DNA of 64,000 nt from Lentisalinibacter sediminis. GTDB lineage: Bacteria; Pseudomonadota; Gammaproteobacteria; Steroidobacterales; Woeseiaceae. Position numbers and translations under genes: made by a program. The notes beneath the pieces were generated by a model. It ran no database searches, had not been told where the DNA came from, and was given only the letters and a program-made list of their open reading frames with translations. Positions 16,617 to 24,890 of this stretch are shown here, in pieces. Position 1 is the stretch's first letter; every line of letters starts with the position of its first letter. The stretch lies in contig NZ_JAPDRF010000005.1 in the NCBI RefSeq assembly GCF_040706615.1, forward strand, positions 496,001-560,000, given 5' to 3'.

Positions 16617-17477
16617 ATGGACGAAGAACTCGAAAAGCAGCTGAGCCAGCAGCTGGACCTGGTCCAGCAGGTCTACGAACTGGTGGTCAATTTTATGGTG
16701 ACCTACTCGTTCCGCCTTGTCGGGGCGGTGCTGGTCATCATCGTCGGTATCCTGGTGGCGCGCTGGGTGGGCCGCATCGTGCTGCGGGCACAGGAGCGCC
16801 ACGACGTCGATGTGACGCTGCGCCAGTTCATCGCCAGCACGGTGCGCATCACGGTCATCGCGCTGTTCGCGATCATCGCCATGAACCAGCTCGGCGTGAG
16901 CATCACGCCGCTGATCGCCGCCATCGGCGGTCTGGCAGTCGGCGTCAGCTTCGCGCTGCAGGGGCCGGTGGCCAATTACGGCGCCGGGCTGGTCATCATC
17001 CTCACCCGCATGTACCGGGTGGGCGACACGGTCACCATCCGGGACTGCTCCGGCCTGGTCGAGGACATCTCGCTGGCCACCACCGTGCTGCTCACCGAGG
17101 ACGGCGAGCGCATCGTCATCCCGAACCGGCAGATCACCGGCGAGATTCACACCAACTCCTTCGCCAACCGGGTGGTCGAGGGCCGGGTGGGTATTGCCTA
17201 CAGCGAGGACCCGGAACGGGCCATCGGCATCATCGGCGATGCGCTGGCCGGTGTGGACGGCGTCTCCGACGAGGTGTCGCCGCAGATCGGCATCGCGGGC
17301 TTCGGCGACTCCTCCATCGATCTCGACTATCGCTTCTGGGTGCCCACCAACCGCTATTTCGGGGTTATGCACGAGGCCAACATGGCCGTGTATCAGGCCC
17401 TGAAACGGGAGGGCGTCAGTATCCCGTTCCCGCAGCGCGAGGTGCGGCTGCTCGGCGAGGGCGCGGCTGCCGGCTGA
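16617..17477 (+). CDS. mscS: Small-conductance mechanosensitive channel, MscS family
   Basis: 286 residues, the size of E. coli MscS. Three N-terminal membrane helices lead to the pore helix GGLAVGVSFALQGPVANYGAGLVII (Gly/Ala packing pattern). The beta domain follows with DGERIVIPNRQITGEIHTNS. It opens under membrane tension to release solutes during hypo-osmotic shock. It lies 30 bp after mutY and 97 bp before yggX, so it interrupts the familiar mutY-yggX adjacency. Confidence 0.93.
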   Translation: MDEELEKQLSQQLDLVQQVYELVVNFMVTYSFRLVGAVLVIIVGILVARWVGRIVLRAQERHDVDVTLRQFIASTVRITVIALFAIIAMNQLGVSITPLIAAIGGLAVGVSFALQGPVANYGAGLVIILTRMYRVGDTVTIRDCSGLVEDISLATTVLLTEDGERIVIPNRQITGEIHTNSFANRVVEGRVGIAYSEDPERAIGIIGDALAGVDGVSDEVSPQIGIAGFGDSSIDLDYRFWVPTNRYFGVMHEANMAVYQALKREGVSIPFPQREVRLLGEGAAAG

Positions 17478-17574
17478 GCTGCGCCCCGCCGTCGGTCGGA
17501 TCGCTTTTGGGTCGGCGTCGGGCGCTCTGGTATAAAGCGTCCATCTTTCCGGAACCTATCGAACGAGGCATCCA

Positions 17575-17844
17575 ATGAGCCGTACGGTCAACTGCGTGGT
17601 GCTGGGTCAGGAGGCGGAGGGGCTGGATTACGCCCCTTACCCCGGCGAACTCGGCAAACGTATCTACGAGAACGTCTCCAAGCAGGCCTGGCAGCGCTGG
17701 CTCGCTCACCAGACCATGCTGATCAACGAATACCGCCTGACCCCCATCGAGCCGAAGGCGCGGGAGTTTCTCGAGAAGGAGATGGAGAAGTTCTTCTTCG
17801 GGGAGGGGTCGCAGGCACCCGAAGGTTTCGTGCCGAAAGAATAA
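17575..17844 (+). CDS. yggX: YggX, Fe(2+)-trafficking / oxidative damage protection protein
   Basis: 89-residue cytoplasmic protein matching YggX along its length: NCVVLGQEAEGLD with the conserved Cys7, PYPGELGKRIYENVSKQAWQRWL, and QTMLINEYRL. YggX protects iron-sulfur enzymes such as MutY from oxidation, and in enterics it is encoded next to mutY. Here mscS separates the two. Confidence 0.95.
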   Translation: MSRTVNCVVLGQEAEGLDYAPYPGELGKRIYENVSKQAWQRWLAHQTMLINEYRLTPIEPKAREFLEKEMEKFFFGEGSQAPEGFVPKE

Positions 17845-17845
17845 C

Positions 17846-17998
17846 GTGGGAGGGCCTTCAGGCCCGATCCGCATTCTTTTGCCGGAGGCCGCCAGCGGGT
17901 GGGCAAGGGTCGCGGGGACGCTCACTGTGGGAGGGGCTTCAGCCCCGATCTTCGCTTGAGGTGGCCGAGCGCTGGTCGGGGCTGAAGCCCCTCCTACA
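17846..17998. repeat. Cluster of three REP-like palindromes, copies 4-6
   Basis: Copies at 17,846-17,870 (plus, GGGCC core), 17,926-17,950 (plus, GGGGC core) and 17,976-17,998 (minus, GGGGC core). The second and third face each other. They fill the convergent gap between yggX and egtD. Confidence 0.85.
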
Positions 17999-18026
17999 TG
18001 CCCATCGAGGCTTGCGGCGCGTTGCG

Positions 18027-18140
18027 GACGACCCCAGCAGTCGACCCCACCCGCCGACGGGCCCGTAGCCGAGAGGTCTGGCACCAGTCAGCAGGCGTCA
18101 CTGACTGGCGGATCCTCTCGGCGACCGCATGACGGCCAGG
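18027..18140 (+). repeat. Second intergenic repeat family, copy 2
   Basis: Shares the CGGACGACCCC..GACGGGCCCG..GCCGAGAGG..TGGCACCAGTCAG block and the CGCATGACGGCCA end with 7385-7570. Here GCCGAGAGG...CAGTCAG and CTGACTGG...CCTCTCGGC (18,069-18,122) form a long imperfect hairpin, and the 24-bp-stem hairpin of copy 1 is absent. No gene in this gap. Confidence 0.6.
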
Positions 18141-18152
18141 AAAGAAAGCCGA

Positions 18153-19127
18153 TCAGACGGCGGTGCAGTACTGGACGCTAAAGAGATCGTCCGCGTCCGT
18201 CCAGACCCGGTCCACGCGAAAGCCGGCCAGCTCCGCCATCTGCGCGAAGGTCTCGAGCCGGTATTTGTGCGAGCACTCCGACAGGATGTATTCGCCGGCG
18301 GCGATGGAGATGGCCGCGTCGCCGATGTGGATGGTCTGGTCGCGCTCGCTGACCAGGTGCATCTCGATGCGGTCGAGTTCCTCGTTGTAGATGGCACGGT
18401 GGCGGAAGGCGGTGAGGTCGAAGTCTGCGCCGAAGCCTTGGTTGAGATGGGCCAGCATGTTGAGGTTGAAACGCTCCGTGTAGCCGGCGGCGTCGTTATA
18501 GGCGCGTTCCAGCAGCGCCTTGTCCTTCACCAGGTCGACGCCGATCAGCAGCGCACCGCCGTCCCGGGCTTCCTCGCGCATGACCTTCATGAGCGAGACT
18601 GCGGAGTCCGGCCAGAAGTTGCCGATGGTGGAGCCCGGGAAGAACACCAGGTTGCGTTCCGGCAGGATTTCCGGTGACGGCAGATCGAAGGGCTTCGTGA
18701 AGTCGGCGGCTACCGGCAGGATTTCCAGGTCCGGGTAGTCTGCGGCAAGGATGTCGGCCGACCGCACCAGGAACTCCTTCGACACGTCCACCGGCACGTA
18801 GGCGGCCACGTCGTGCAGGTGAGAGAGCAGGATGCGGATCTTGATGCTGGCGCCGGAGCCGAATTCGATCACCGAGGGGCGCTGGCCGACCACGTCCGCG
18901 ATCTCATCGATGTTGTCCCGCATGATCCCGATCTCGGTCTGCGTGGGGTAGTACTCCGGCTGCTCGCAGATGGCGTCGAACAGTTCCGAGCCACGCTCGT
19001 CGTAGAAGTACTTCGGCGAGATCAGCTTCTGCGGACGCGTCAGCCCCTCGATCACTTCCGCCAGTTCCAGGTTCTCGGAGAGATCCTGCTCGGTCAGGTC
19101 CTCTGCCCGCGCTGCGTCCGTGGCCAT
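18153..19127 (-). CDS. egtD: EgtD, L-histidine N-alpha-methyltransferase
   Basis: S-adenosylmethionine-dependent enzyme that trimethylates histidine to hercynine, the first step of ergothioneine synthesis. Motifs: PKYFYDERGSELFDAIC at the N terminus, the SAM site VIEFGSGASIKIRILL, VPVDVSKEFL, and FFPGSTIGNF. 324 residues, the usual length. The start is the ATG at 19,127, which follows egtB after 19 bp; the frame upstream of it is antisense shadow. Forms an operon with egtB. Confidence 0.95.
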   Translation of the reverse strand: MATDAARAEDLTEQDLSENLELAEVIEGLTRPQKLISPKYFYDERGSELFDAICEQPEYYPTQTEIGIMRDNIDEIADVVGQRPSVIEFGSGASIKIRILLSHLHDVAAYVPVDVSKEFLVRSADILAADYPDLEILPVAADFTKPFDLPSPEILPERNLVFFPGSTIGNFWPDSAVSLMKVMREEARDGGALLIGVDLVKDKALLERAYNDAAGYTERFNLNMLAHLNQGFGADFDLTAFRHRAIYNEELDRIEMHLVSERDQTIHIGDAAISIAAGEYILSECSHKYRLETFAQMAELAGFRVDRVWTDADDLFSVQYCTAV

Positions 19128-19146
19128 AAGCAATCCCTTGTCGTGT

Positions 19147-20430
19147 TCAGTGAGACTGGCCGACGTCCCTGGCCAGCCGGAAACCGAGAAACTGCCAGCG
19201 CGAATGGGGATAGAAAAAGCTGCGATAACTGGCGCGGATGTGGTCGCTGGCGGTGGCGCAGGAGCCGCCGCGCACCACCATCTGGTTGCACATGAACTTG
19301 CCATTGTACTCGCCGAGCGAGCCGGCCAGCGGCCTGAAGCCGGGGTAGGCCGCGTAGGGCGATGCAGTCCATTCCCATACGTCGCCGAACAGTTGCCGGA
19401 CGCCCTCGCCGCCGCCGTCCGCCACCGGGTGCCAGTAGCCGGAGTCCATCAGATTGCCGCGCACCTCGGCGCCCGCGGCGGCGGTCTCCCACTCGGCTTC
19501 CGTGGGCAGGCGCGCGCCGGCCCAGCTGGCGAAGGCGTCGGCCTCGTAGAAGCTCACATGGGTGACCGGCGCGTCCGGATCGATCTCCCGCTCGCCCCCG
19601 AGCGTGAACTCGGTCTCGAGGTTCCGGCTCCAGTACAGCGGCCGGTGCCGGCCCTGCTCCTGAACCAGGGCCCAGCCGTCCGAGAGCCAGAGATCCGGGT
19701 GCTGGTAGCCGCTGTCCTCGATGAACTCCCGATACTCCCGGTTGGTAACCAGGCGCGAGCCCAGTTCGTGGGGATGCAGGAGTTCCGTGTGGGACGGCGT
19801 CTCGTTATCGAAGCAGAAGCTCTTGCCGGCCGCGCCGATCGTCTGCGGCCCCTCGGCGCCCCGGACCCAGCGTATGGGGCCGGCTTCCACCGCGGGCGGC
19901 TTCCTGAGCTCATCGCTCAGCGCAGGATTCATCGGGTTGCGGGAGAGCACGTGCTTGATGTCGGTGAGTATCAACTCCTGGTGCTGCTGTTCATGGTGCA
20001 GCCCCAGCGTGGTCAGGAATGCGATATCCGCATCCTCTCCCCGCTCGGCGAGCAGCCGGTTCATGGCCTCATCCACGTGGCGGCGATAATTCATGATCTC
20101 GCGCACCGTCGGCCTCGAGAGCAGGCCGCGCTCGGGGCGGCGATGCATCTGCCCCACCGTGTAGTAATAGGAGTTGAACAGGTAGTCGTAGGCGTCGTGG
20201 AACGGCACGTAGTCCGACACGAACTCCTGCAGCAGGAAGCGCTCGAAAAACCAGCTGGTGTGGGCCAGGTGCCACTTCGTGGGGCTCACGTCGGGCATGG
20301 ACTGCACCACGAAGTCCTCGGGCGCGAGTGTGTCGCACAGCGACAGGCTCTGAGCGCGGACGCGGGAGTAGTGCAGGGGCAGGGATTCCTGCCCGTAGTC
20401 CGGGCGGATGTCGTCCGGTACGGAGGCCAT
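19147..20430 (-). CDS. egtB: EgtB, hercynine oxygenase (sulfoxide synthase)
   Basis: Mononuclear non-haem iron enzyme that joins hercynine to a thiol and forms the sulfoxide intermediate of ergothioneine. The N-terminal DinB-like domain has probable iron ligands in KWHLAHTSWFFE (about residue 54) and HHEQQHQE (His146 and His150, spacing 4 as in known EgtB). The C-terminal FGE/sulfatase-modifying domain ends NQMVVRGGSCATASDHIRASYRSFF. GAGGAG lies 7 bases before the ATG. egtA, egtC and egtE are absent here, so the thiol donor and final lyase must lie elsewhere or be housekeeping enzymes. Confidence 0.95.
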   Translation of the reverse strand: MASVPDDIRPDYGQESLPLHYSRVRAQSLSLCDTLAPEDFVVQSMPDVSPTKWHLAHTSWFFERFLLQEFVSDYVPFHDAYDYLFNSYYYTVGQMHRRPERGLLSRPTVREIMNYRRHVDEAMNRLLAERGEDADIAFLTTLGLHHEQQHQELILTDIKHVLSRNPMNPALSDELRKPPAVEAGPIRWVRGAEGPQTIGAAGKSFCFDNETPSHTELLHPHELGSRLVTNREYREFIEDSGYQHPDLWLSDGWALVQEQGRHRPLYWSRNLETEFTLGGEREIDPDAPVTHVSFYEADAFASWAGARLPTEAEWETAAAGAEVRGNLMDSGYWHPVADGGGEGVRQLFGDVWEWTASPYAAYPGFRPLAGSLGEYNGKFMCNQMVVRGGSCATASDHIRASYRSFFYPHSRWQFLGFRLARDVGQSH

Positions 20431-20551
20431 CTGTCGCTCCTCGTGAGACCGTCTTTTAGGGTATGCGGCACCCCGGAGGGTGTCAAAAAGACGCGTGTTC
20501 AGACAGTCTCGCGGCGGCCTGTTACAGCCGTGTGCAAAAAATGCAGCCGCT

Positions 20552-22612
20552 TCAGCGCCAGTGCAGCGTCGCCGAGGCGCGGATGGTGCGCGGCTCCAGC
20601 GGATGGAAGTGGATGTCGCCCACCGGCGCGGCCTCGCCGGGCAGGAGGGATTCGTAGAAGTAGGCGATGTCGTCGTCGTCGGAGTCGAGCAGGTTGAAGG
20701 CGTCGAGCCTCAGTTCCAGCATACCCTGGCGCCAGGCAACGCCGGCATTCAACAGCAGCGAGCCGTCGCTGCGCACGGAGCCGTCCTCCACCAGCGGGGC
20801 GTCGTCCAGGTAGCGCACCCTCGTGCTGGCGCTGAAGCCGTTGGCCCAGACGGCGTTGAGGCCGAGCGTGAAAGTGGACTCCACCGCGCCCGGTATCTCC
20901 CGGCCGCCGCCCTGGTCCTGTTTGAACTCGGCGTCGGTGGCCGTCCAGGCCGCATTCACGGCCAGCCAGTCGGTGGCCTGCCAGAAGGCGGAGGCTTCCA
21001 CGCCGAGGCGCTCCGTGGCGTCATTCGGCTCGGTGGTGCCGGCGTCGCCCACATAGACCAGCTCCGAGTCGAGTTCCAGCCAGAAGCCGACCAGTGTGGC
21101 GTTGAAGCGGGTTCCACGCTCGTAGCGCAGGCCGAGTTCGCCACCTTCGGATTCCACCAGTACGTCGACCGGATTCACCGGCTCACCGCTGGCCGGGTCA
21201 GTGACAATGGTGGCGCCGCGCACGTCGTTGGAGTGAAAGCCGCGGCCCCAGCTCGCGTAGGCCACCAGGCCGTCGGAAACCCGCCAGGCGAGGCCGAGCT
21301 TCGGGCTCACCAGGGAGTCGTCGCCGGAGCCGCCGTTGTCGGCGCGGAAGGCGTCGACCTCCCAGTCGTAGTAGTCGGCACGCAGGCCGAGGATGCCCCG
21401 CAGCGAGCGCGTCAGTTCCACGTCTGCCTCTCCCCACAGGCCGACGGAGAGCTCTTCCACCGCGTCCTGGCGCACGACGTCCGTGCGCACCCGCGTGGCC
21501 GTGCCATAGAGACCCACCTCGTCGATGTCGTCGTAGCGAAGATCCGCGCCGTAGCGGAACTCGACCAGCCGGCGGCCGAACTCGATGCCCCTTCCGCCCT
21601 CGACGCTTGCGCCGTAGATCGTCCGGTCGTCGCGCTGCTCGAACTCGTCGCCCTCGACCGGGTCGTCCAGGAAGTAGGTGAAGTTCGAGTAAAGCGTGAA
21701 GTCGTAGTCGACGACGTAGGCGCGAGCCTGCCAGGTGCCGAAGTCCAGCGCGCCGCTCAGTGCGTAGCGCTCCGTCTGGCCGCCGAGATCCGGGTCGATG
21801 AAGCTGAGCCGATCGATCAGGCCGGATTCGACCGCGCGCAGCGGGATCTGGTCGGTGGCGTCCCACTCGCTGTCGTAGGCTTGCACGTTGAGTTCGGCGC
21901 TGGCGCCGCTGAGTTCGAAGCCGTAGGAGAGAAACGCCTTGTACTGCTGCAGGTTCTCTTCCAGCTCCCATGGGCCGTCGTACACGGTAGCGTCGAAGGC
22001 CGCCGTGAGTGTGCCGGCACCCAGCGCACTGCTGCCGGCGGCCAGCGCCCGGCCGTAGCCGTGCTCGCCGGTAGTCAGGCCCAGCAGGGTCTCCGGCAGC
22101 TCGTCGTAGAAGGTGAAGTCCACGCTGCCGGCGGAGGAGAAGTCGCCGGTCTCGGCTGCGTAGGGGCCTTTGCGGTAACGGGTGGTGGCAACCAGCTCCG
22201 GGATCAGGAAGTTCAGGTCGAGATAGCCCTGGCCGTGACCGTGGGTGGGCATGTTCAGCGGCACGCCTTCGGCACTCACCGAGAAGTCCGTACCGTGATC
22301 CAGATTGAAGCCGCGCAGGAAATACTGGTTGGCCTTGCCCGTGCCGGAGTGCTGGGTGGCCACCATGCCCGGTACCGCCTCCACCAGCTCTCCGACGCGC
22401 AACAACGGTGGCAGTTGGATGTCGTCGTAGCCCACCAGCCCCTCGGAGGCGGTGTCGGCGGTGCCGATGAGTTCCCTGGCCCGTCCGTAGACCACGATCT
22501 CCTCGAGTGCGGTCTCCGCGACGGCGCCGTGACCCGATGAGGTATCCGGCCAGGCCGTGGGGGTGGCGGCGATGGCCAGGGCGGCGATTGCCGCGGGCAG
22601 GGGTGTTCTCAT
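20552..22612 (-). CDS. TonB-dependent outer membrane receptor, candidate nickel receptor
   Basis: 686 residues: signal peptide, a plug domain (EEIVVYGRARELIGTADTASEG, VGELVEAVPGMVATQHSGTGKANQYFLRGFNLDHGTDF) and a 22-strand-type barrel ending in ASATLHWR with a near-terminal aromatic. The segment NMPTHGHGQGYLDLNFL is His-rich on the extracellular side of the plug. It is the next gene after nikR on the same strand, with a NikR-like palindrome 65 bp before its ATG. The link to nickel is inference from that context; the receptor fold itself is certain. Confidence 0.9.
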   Translation of the reverse strand: MRTPLPAAIAALAIAATPTAWPDTSSGHGAVAETALEEIVVYGRARELIGTADTASEGLVGYDDIQLPPLLRVGELVEAVPGMVATQHSGTGKANQYFLRGFNLDHGTDFSVSAEGVPLNMPTHGHGQGYLDLNFLIPELVATTRYRKGPYAAETGDFSSAGSVDFTFYDELPETLLGLTTGEHGYGRALAAGSSALGAGTLTAAFDATVYDGPWELEENLQQYKAFLSYGFELSGASAELNVQAYDSEWDATDQIPLRAVESGLIDRLSFIDPDLGGQTERYALSGALDFGTWQARAYVVDYDFTLYSNFTYFLDDPVEGDEFEQRDDRTIYGASVEGGRGIEFGRRLVEFRYGADLRYDDIDEVGLYGTATRVRTDVVRQDAVEELSVGLWGEADVELTRSLRGILGLRADYYDWEVDAFRADNGGSGDDSLVSPKLGLAWRVSDGLVAYASWGRGFHSNDVRGATIVTDPASGEPVNPVDVLVESEGGELGLRYERGTRFNATLVGFWLELDSELVYVGDAGTTEPNDATERLGVEASAFWQATDWLAVNAAWTATDAEFKQDQGGGREIPGAVESTFTLGLNAVWANGFSASTRVRYLDDAPLVEDGSVRSDGSLLLNAGVAWRQGMLELRLDAFNLLDSDDDDIAYFYESLLPGEAAPVGDIHFHPLEPRTIRASATLHWR

Positions 22613-22676
22613 CGGGTACTCCCTCGATGGTTTGGTTCGCCGGCCGCGGAGACCGGTTCCTTTCGAGGCAGCATTG

Positions 22677-22703
22677 GTAGCACGGTCATAAGATTCGTGC
22701 TAC
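22677..22703. promoter_or_regulatory. Candidate NikR operator upstream of the TonB receptor
   Basis: GTAGCACG and CGTGCTAC form a perfect 8-bp dyad across 11 bases, 27 bp in total. E. coli NikR sites (GTATGA-N16-TCATAC) and described delta-proteobacterial sites (GTGTTAC-N14-GTAACAC) both span 28 bp, close to this one. It lies between nikR and the receptor start. Confidence 0.6.
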
Positions 22704-22719
22704 TCGGAAAACCCGTAGC

Positions 22720-22737
22720 GACGTTTCGTCGCGACGG
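22720..22737 (-). terminator. Small hairpin after nikR
   Basis: GCGACG-TTT-CGTCGC type hairpin just beyond the nikR stop, without a clear T run. It may end nikR transcription before the receptor promoter. Confidence 0.3.
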
Positions 22738-22748
22738 ATCGCGGTCGG

Positions 22749-23162
22749 TCAGAAATCGGCGGCGGTCAGCGTCAGGCGCCCGTGGCGCACGCCCTTGGTG
22801 GCAATCAGCGCGTCGGCCAGCGAGCTTACCTTCGCCGCCTGGCCGCGGAGGACAATCACCTCCATGCAGTATTCATGGGTGAGGTGCACGTGCAGGGTAG
22901 CGATGACCGCGTGGTGGGCCTCGTGCTGCATGGCGGTGAGCTGGTCGCCGAGCCGGCGCTGGCTATGTGAGTAGACCAGCGTGACCGTGCCGACCACCTC
23001 GGTCTCGTCGTCGGCCTCCAGCTCCTCCCGGGCGATCTCAGCGCGGATCAGGTCCCGGAAGGCCTCGGAGCGGCTCGGATAGCCCCGCGCCTCGATCAGG
23101 CGGTCGAATTCCTCCAGGAGATCGGCCTCGATGGCCACCCCGATACGGCTCAGCTCGGACAT
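22749..23162 (-). CDS. nikR: NikR, nickel-responsive regulator
   Basis: 137-residue ribbon-helix-helix repressor with a C-terminal ACT-type nickel domain. DNA-binding part: RIGVAIEADLLEEFDRLIEARGYPSRSEAFRDLIR. The four square-planar nickel ligands are present with E. coli spacing: His80, His91, His93 and Cys99 (LHVHLTHEYC), matching E. coli H76, H87, H89 and C95. The start is the ATG at 23,162; the long open frame beyond it is antisense to the integrase. Likely target: the adjacent TonB receptor. Confidence 0.95.
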   Translation of the reverse strand: MSELSRIGVAIEADLLEEFDRLIEARGYPSRSEAFRDLIRAEIAREELEADDETEVVGTVTLVYSHSQRRLGDQLTAMQHEAHHAVIATLHVHLTHEYCMEVIVLRGQAAKVSSLADALIATKGVRHGRLTLTAADF

Positions 23163-23276
23163 CCCGCTAGCGTAAGCCGCGGCCCCGTGCCCGGCAAGCG
23201 CAAGCCGGGCAGGCTTCCCTTGACTACCCGCTCCCGGCCCGTTGTAATACCCCGCTCGCCAACGCGAGGCATCATG

Positions 23277-23300
23277 TAGGAGGGCCTTCAGGCCCGATCC
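23277..23300 (+). repeat. REP-like palindrome, copy 7
   Basis: Same sequence as copy 1, immediately before tRNA-Phe. It is the last copy seen before the island. Confidence 0.85.
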
Positions 23301-23324
23301 CCTCTGCATGCTCCTGCACGGTAC

Positions 23325-23400
23325 GGCCAGGTAGCTCAGTTGGTAGAGCAGCGGATTGAAAATCCGCGTGTCGGTGGTTCGATTCCGCCCCTGGCCACCA
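23325..23400 (+). tRNA. tRNA-Phe (GAA), insertion site of the island
   Basis: 76-nt cloverleaf with acceptor GGCCAGG/CCTGGCC, D arm GTAGCTCAGTTGGTAGAGC, anticodon loop TTGAAAA with GAA at 23,358-23,360, T arm GGTGGTTCGATTCCGCC and encoded CCA. The 3' 45 bases are duplicated at 41,758-41,802. Confidence 0.97.
23356..23400 (+). repeat. attL: 3' end of tRNA-Phe
   Basis: 45 bases from the anticodon to CCA, identical to 41,758-41,802. One mismatch later, seven further bases also match (ATCTATC). This is the left direct repeat of the island. Confidence 0.92.
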
Positions 23401-23474
23401 TATCTATCAATACCTTGCAGATTTACTGCTTTTAGTCCGCGTGTCGCTCGGTACACTTTCGGTACACCTGTGCC

Positions 23475-24530
23475 ATGGAGTGTGCAGTGGCGACGATCAC
23501 AAGGACACCTTCTGCCACCTGGAAAGCCATCATCCGTAAACGCGGTTGGCCGACCGTGATAAAGACGTTCCGCACCAAGCGTGACGCCCTCGACTGGTCG
23601 CGGCGTACCGAGGACGAGATGGTGCGAGGCGTCTACATCGACCGGGCCCTCTCCGAGAAGACGCTCCTGAAAGATGCCCTCGACCGCTACGCGGCGGAGG
23701 TCGTCCCCACCAAGCGGGCGTCCACGGCACGGAGGGAGAAGCCGATCATCGCCAACCTCAAGGAGGCGCTCGGCAACTACAGCCTGGCCGCCCTGACGCC
23801 CGACATCATCGCCCGCTATCGCGACCAGCGGCAGGAGGCCGGACTCTCGGCCAGCACCATCCGGCTCGAGCTCTCGCTGCTCTCCCACCTCTACAACGAG
23901 GCCATCAAGGAATGGGGCATCGGGCTCCTGTACAACCCCGTCACCAACATCCGGAAGCCGCCGCCGCATCCCGGCCGCAATCGGCGCCTGACCGCGGCGG
24001 AGGAAGCGAAGATCCTCCGTGCGGCCAGCGCCCACTCTAACCCCATGTTCGGCTGGATCGTCCGCCTGGCTCTCCACACCGGCATGCGCGCCGGCGAGAT
24101 CCAGACGCTTCGTGTCAGCCAGGTGAACCTCGAACGCCGGGTGATCACCCTGACCGAGACCAAGAACGGCTCGTCCCGCACCGTGCCCCTGTCGACCGCC
24201 GCGACAGCCGTCGTCCGCGCCGCCCTCGAGAATCCCCTCCGCCCGAAAGAGACCGACCTCGTCTTCTTCGGCGAGCCCGGTCGGGACGGTATCCGCCGCC
24301 CCTACGAGTTCCGGCCCGGCTGGCACCGGTTGCTGAAGCGACTGGGCATCCACGGCCTCCGCTTCCATGACCTCCGCCACGAGGCCGTTTCGCGGCTCGT
24401 CGAGGCCGGTCTGGGCGACCAGGAGGTGGCCGCCATCTCGGGCCACAAGTCCATGCAGATGCTCCGGCGCTACACTCACCTGCGGGCCGAGGATCTGGTG
24501 AAGCGGCTCGATCAGCTGGGGATACAGTAG
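23475..24530 (+). CDS. int: Tyrosine integrase of the tRNA-Phe island
   Basis: 351-residue site-specific recombinase. The full catalytic set is visible: Arg205 (TGMRAGEI), Lys230 (TETKNG), His298 and Arg301 (HDLRHEA), His324 (SGHKS) and the nucleophile Tyr333 (RRYTHL). An N-terminal SAM-like core-binding domain precedes it. It lies 75 bp inside attL and reads away from the tRNA, the usual arrangement. It appears intact, so excision remains possible. Confidence 0.94.
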   Translation: MECAVATITRTPSATWKAIIRKRGWPTVIKTFRTKRDALDWSRRTEDEMVRGVYIDRALSEKTLLKDALDRYAAEVVPTKRASTARREKPIIANLKEALGNYSLAALTPDIIARYRDQRQEAGLSASTIRLELSLLSHLYNEAIKEWGIGLLYNPVTNIRKPPPHPGRNRRLTAAEEAKILRAASAHSNPMFGWIVRLALHTGMRAGEIQTLRVSQVNLERRVITLTETKNGSSRTVPLSTAATAVVRAALENPLRPKETDLVFFGEPGRDGIRRPYEFRPGWHRLLKRLGIHGLRFHDLRHEAVSRLVEAGLGDQEVAAISGHKSMQMLRRYTHLRAEDLVKRLDQLGIQ

Positions 24531-24748
24531 TGGACACTGAAGCAGAGACGACTACGCGCTCGACCATCACCTGTCCGGCCTGCGGTGCCAGGACGCCCGA
24601 GACCATGCCGACGGATGCCTGCCAGTTCTTCTACGAGTGTCCTGGCTGCGGCGAGGTGCTGAGGCCGAAGCCGGGCGATTGCTGCGTGTTCTGTTCCTGG
24701 GGCGATGTGCCCTGCCCGCCGGAGCAGGAAGACAGGGGATGCTGCTGA
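24530..24748 (+). CDS. GDCCVxC-domain small Cys-rich protein
   Basis: 72 residues with 11 Cys: two CxxC ribbons (CPACG, CPGCG), the core motif GDCCVFCSWGDVPCPP and a terminal CC. It matches the family of small GDCCVxC (seleno)proteins; all positions here are ordinary Cys codons. Such proteins are often found on mobile elements and near metal-resistance genes, but their function is unknown. The GTG start shares one base with the integrase TAG, so the two are translated together. Confidence 0.75.
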   Translation: MDTEAETTTRSTITCPACGARTPETMPTDACQFFYECPGCGEVLRPKPGDCCVFCSWGDVPCPPEQEDRGCC

Positions 24749-24890
24749 GGACAGAACCGGCCGTTCGATCCGTTTGGGTGGCGCTGTCGATGCAAAACCC
24801 ACGCGGCTCGTGTCGGGATAGTTCGTGGTCAGGCAGGACGAAGCCGGCTACTCATAGGTTCCCGTTTCCCGGAATCTGCGAGGACAGCCC

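Noticed and set aside
20480..22540. 686-codon plus-strand frame opposite the TonB receptor
   Set aside because: Mirror frame of the receptor; the minus strand gives a complete signal peptide, plug and barrel.
23163..24479. Minus-strand extension of the nikR frame across the integrase
   Set aside because: It runs antisense through the tRNA and the integrase; NikR starts at 23,162.
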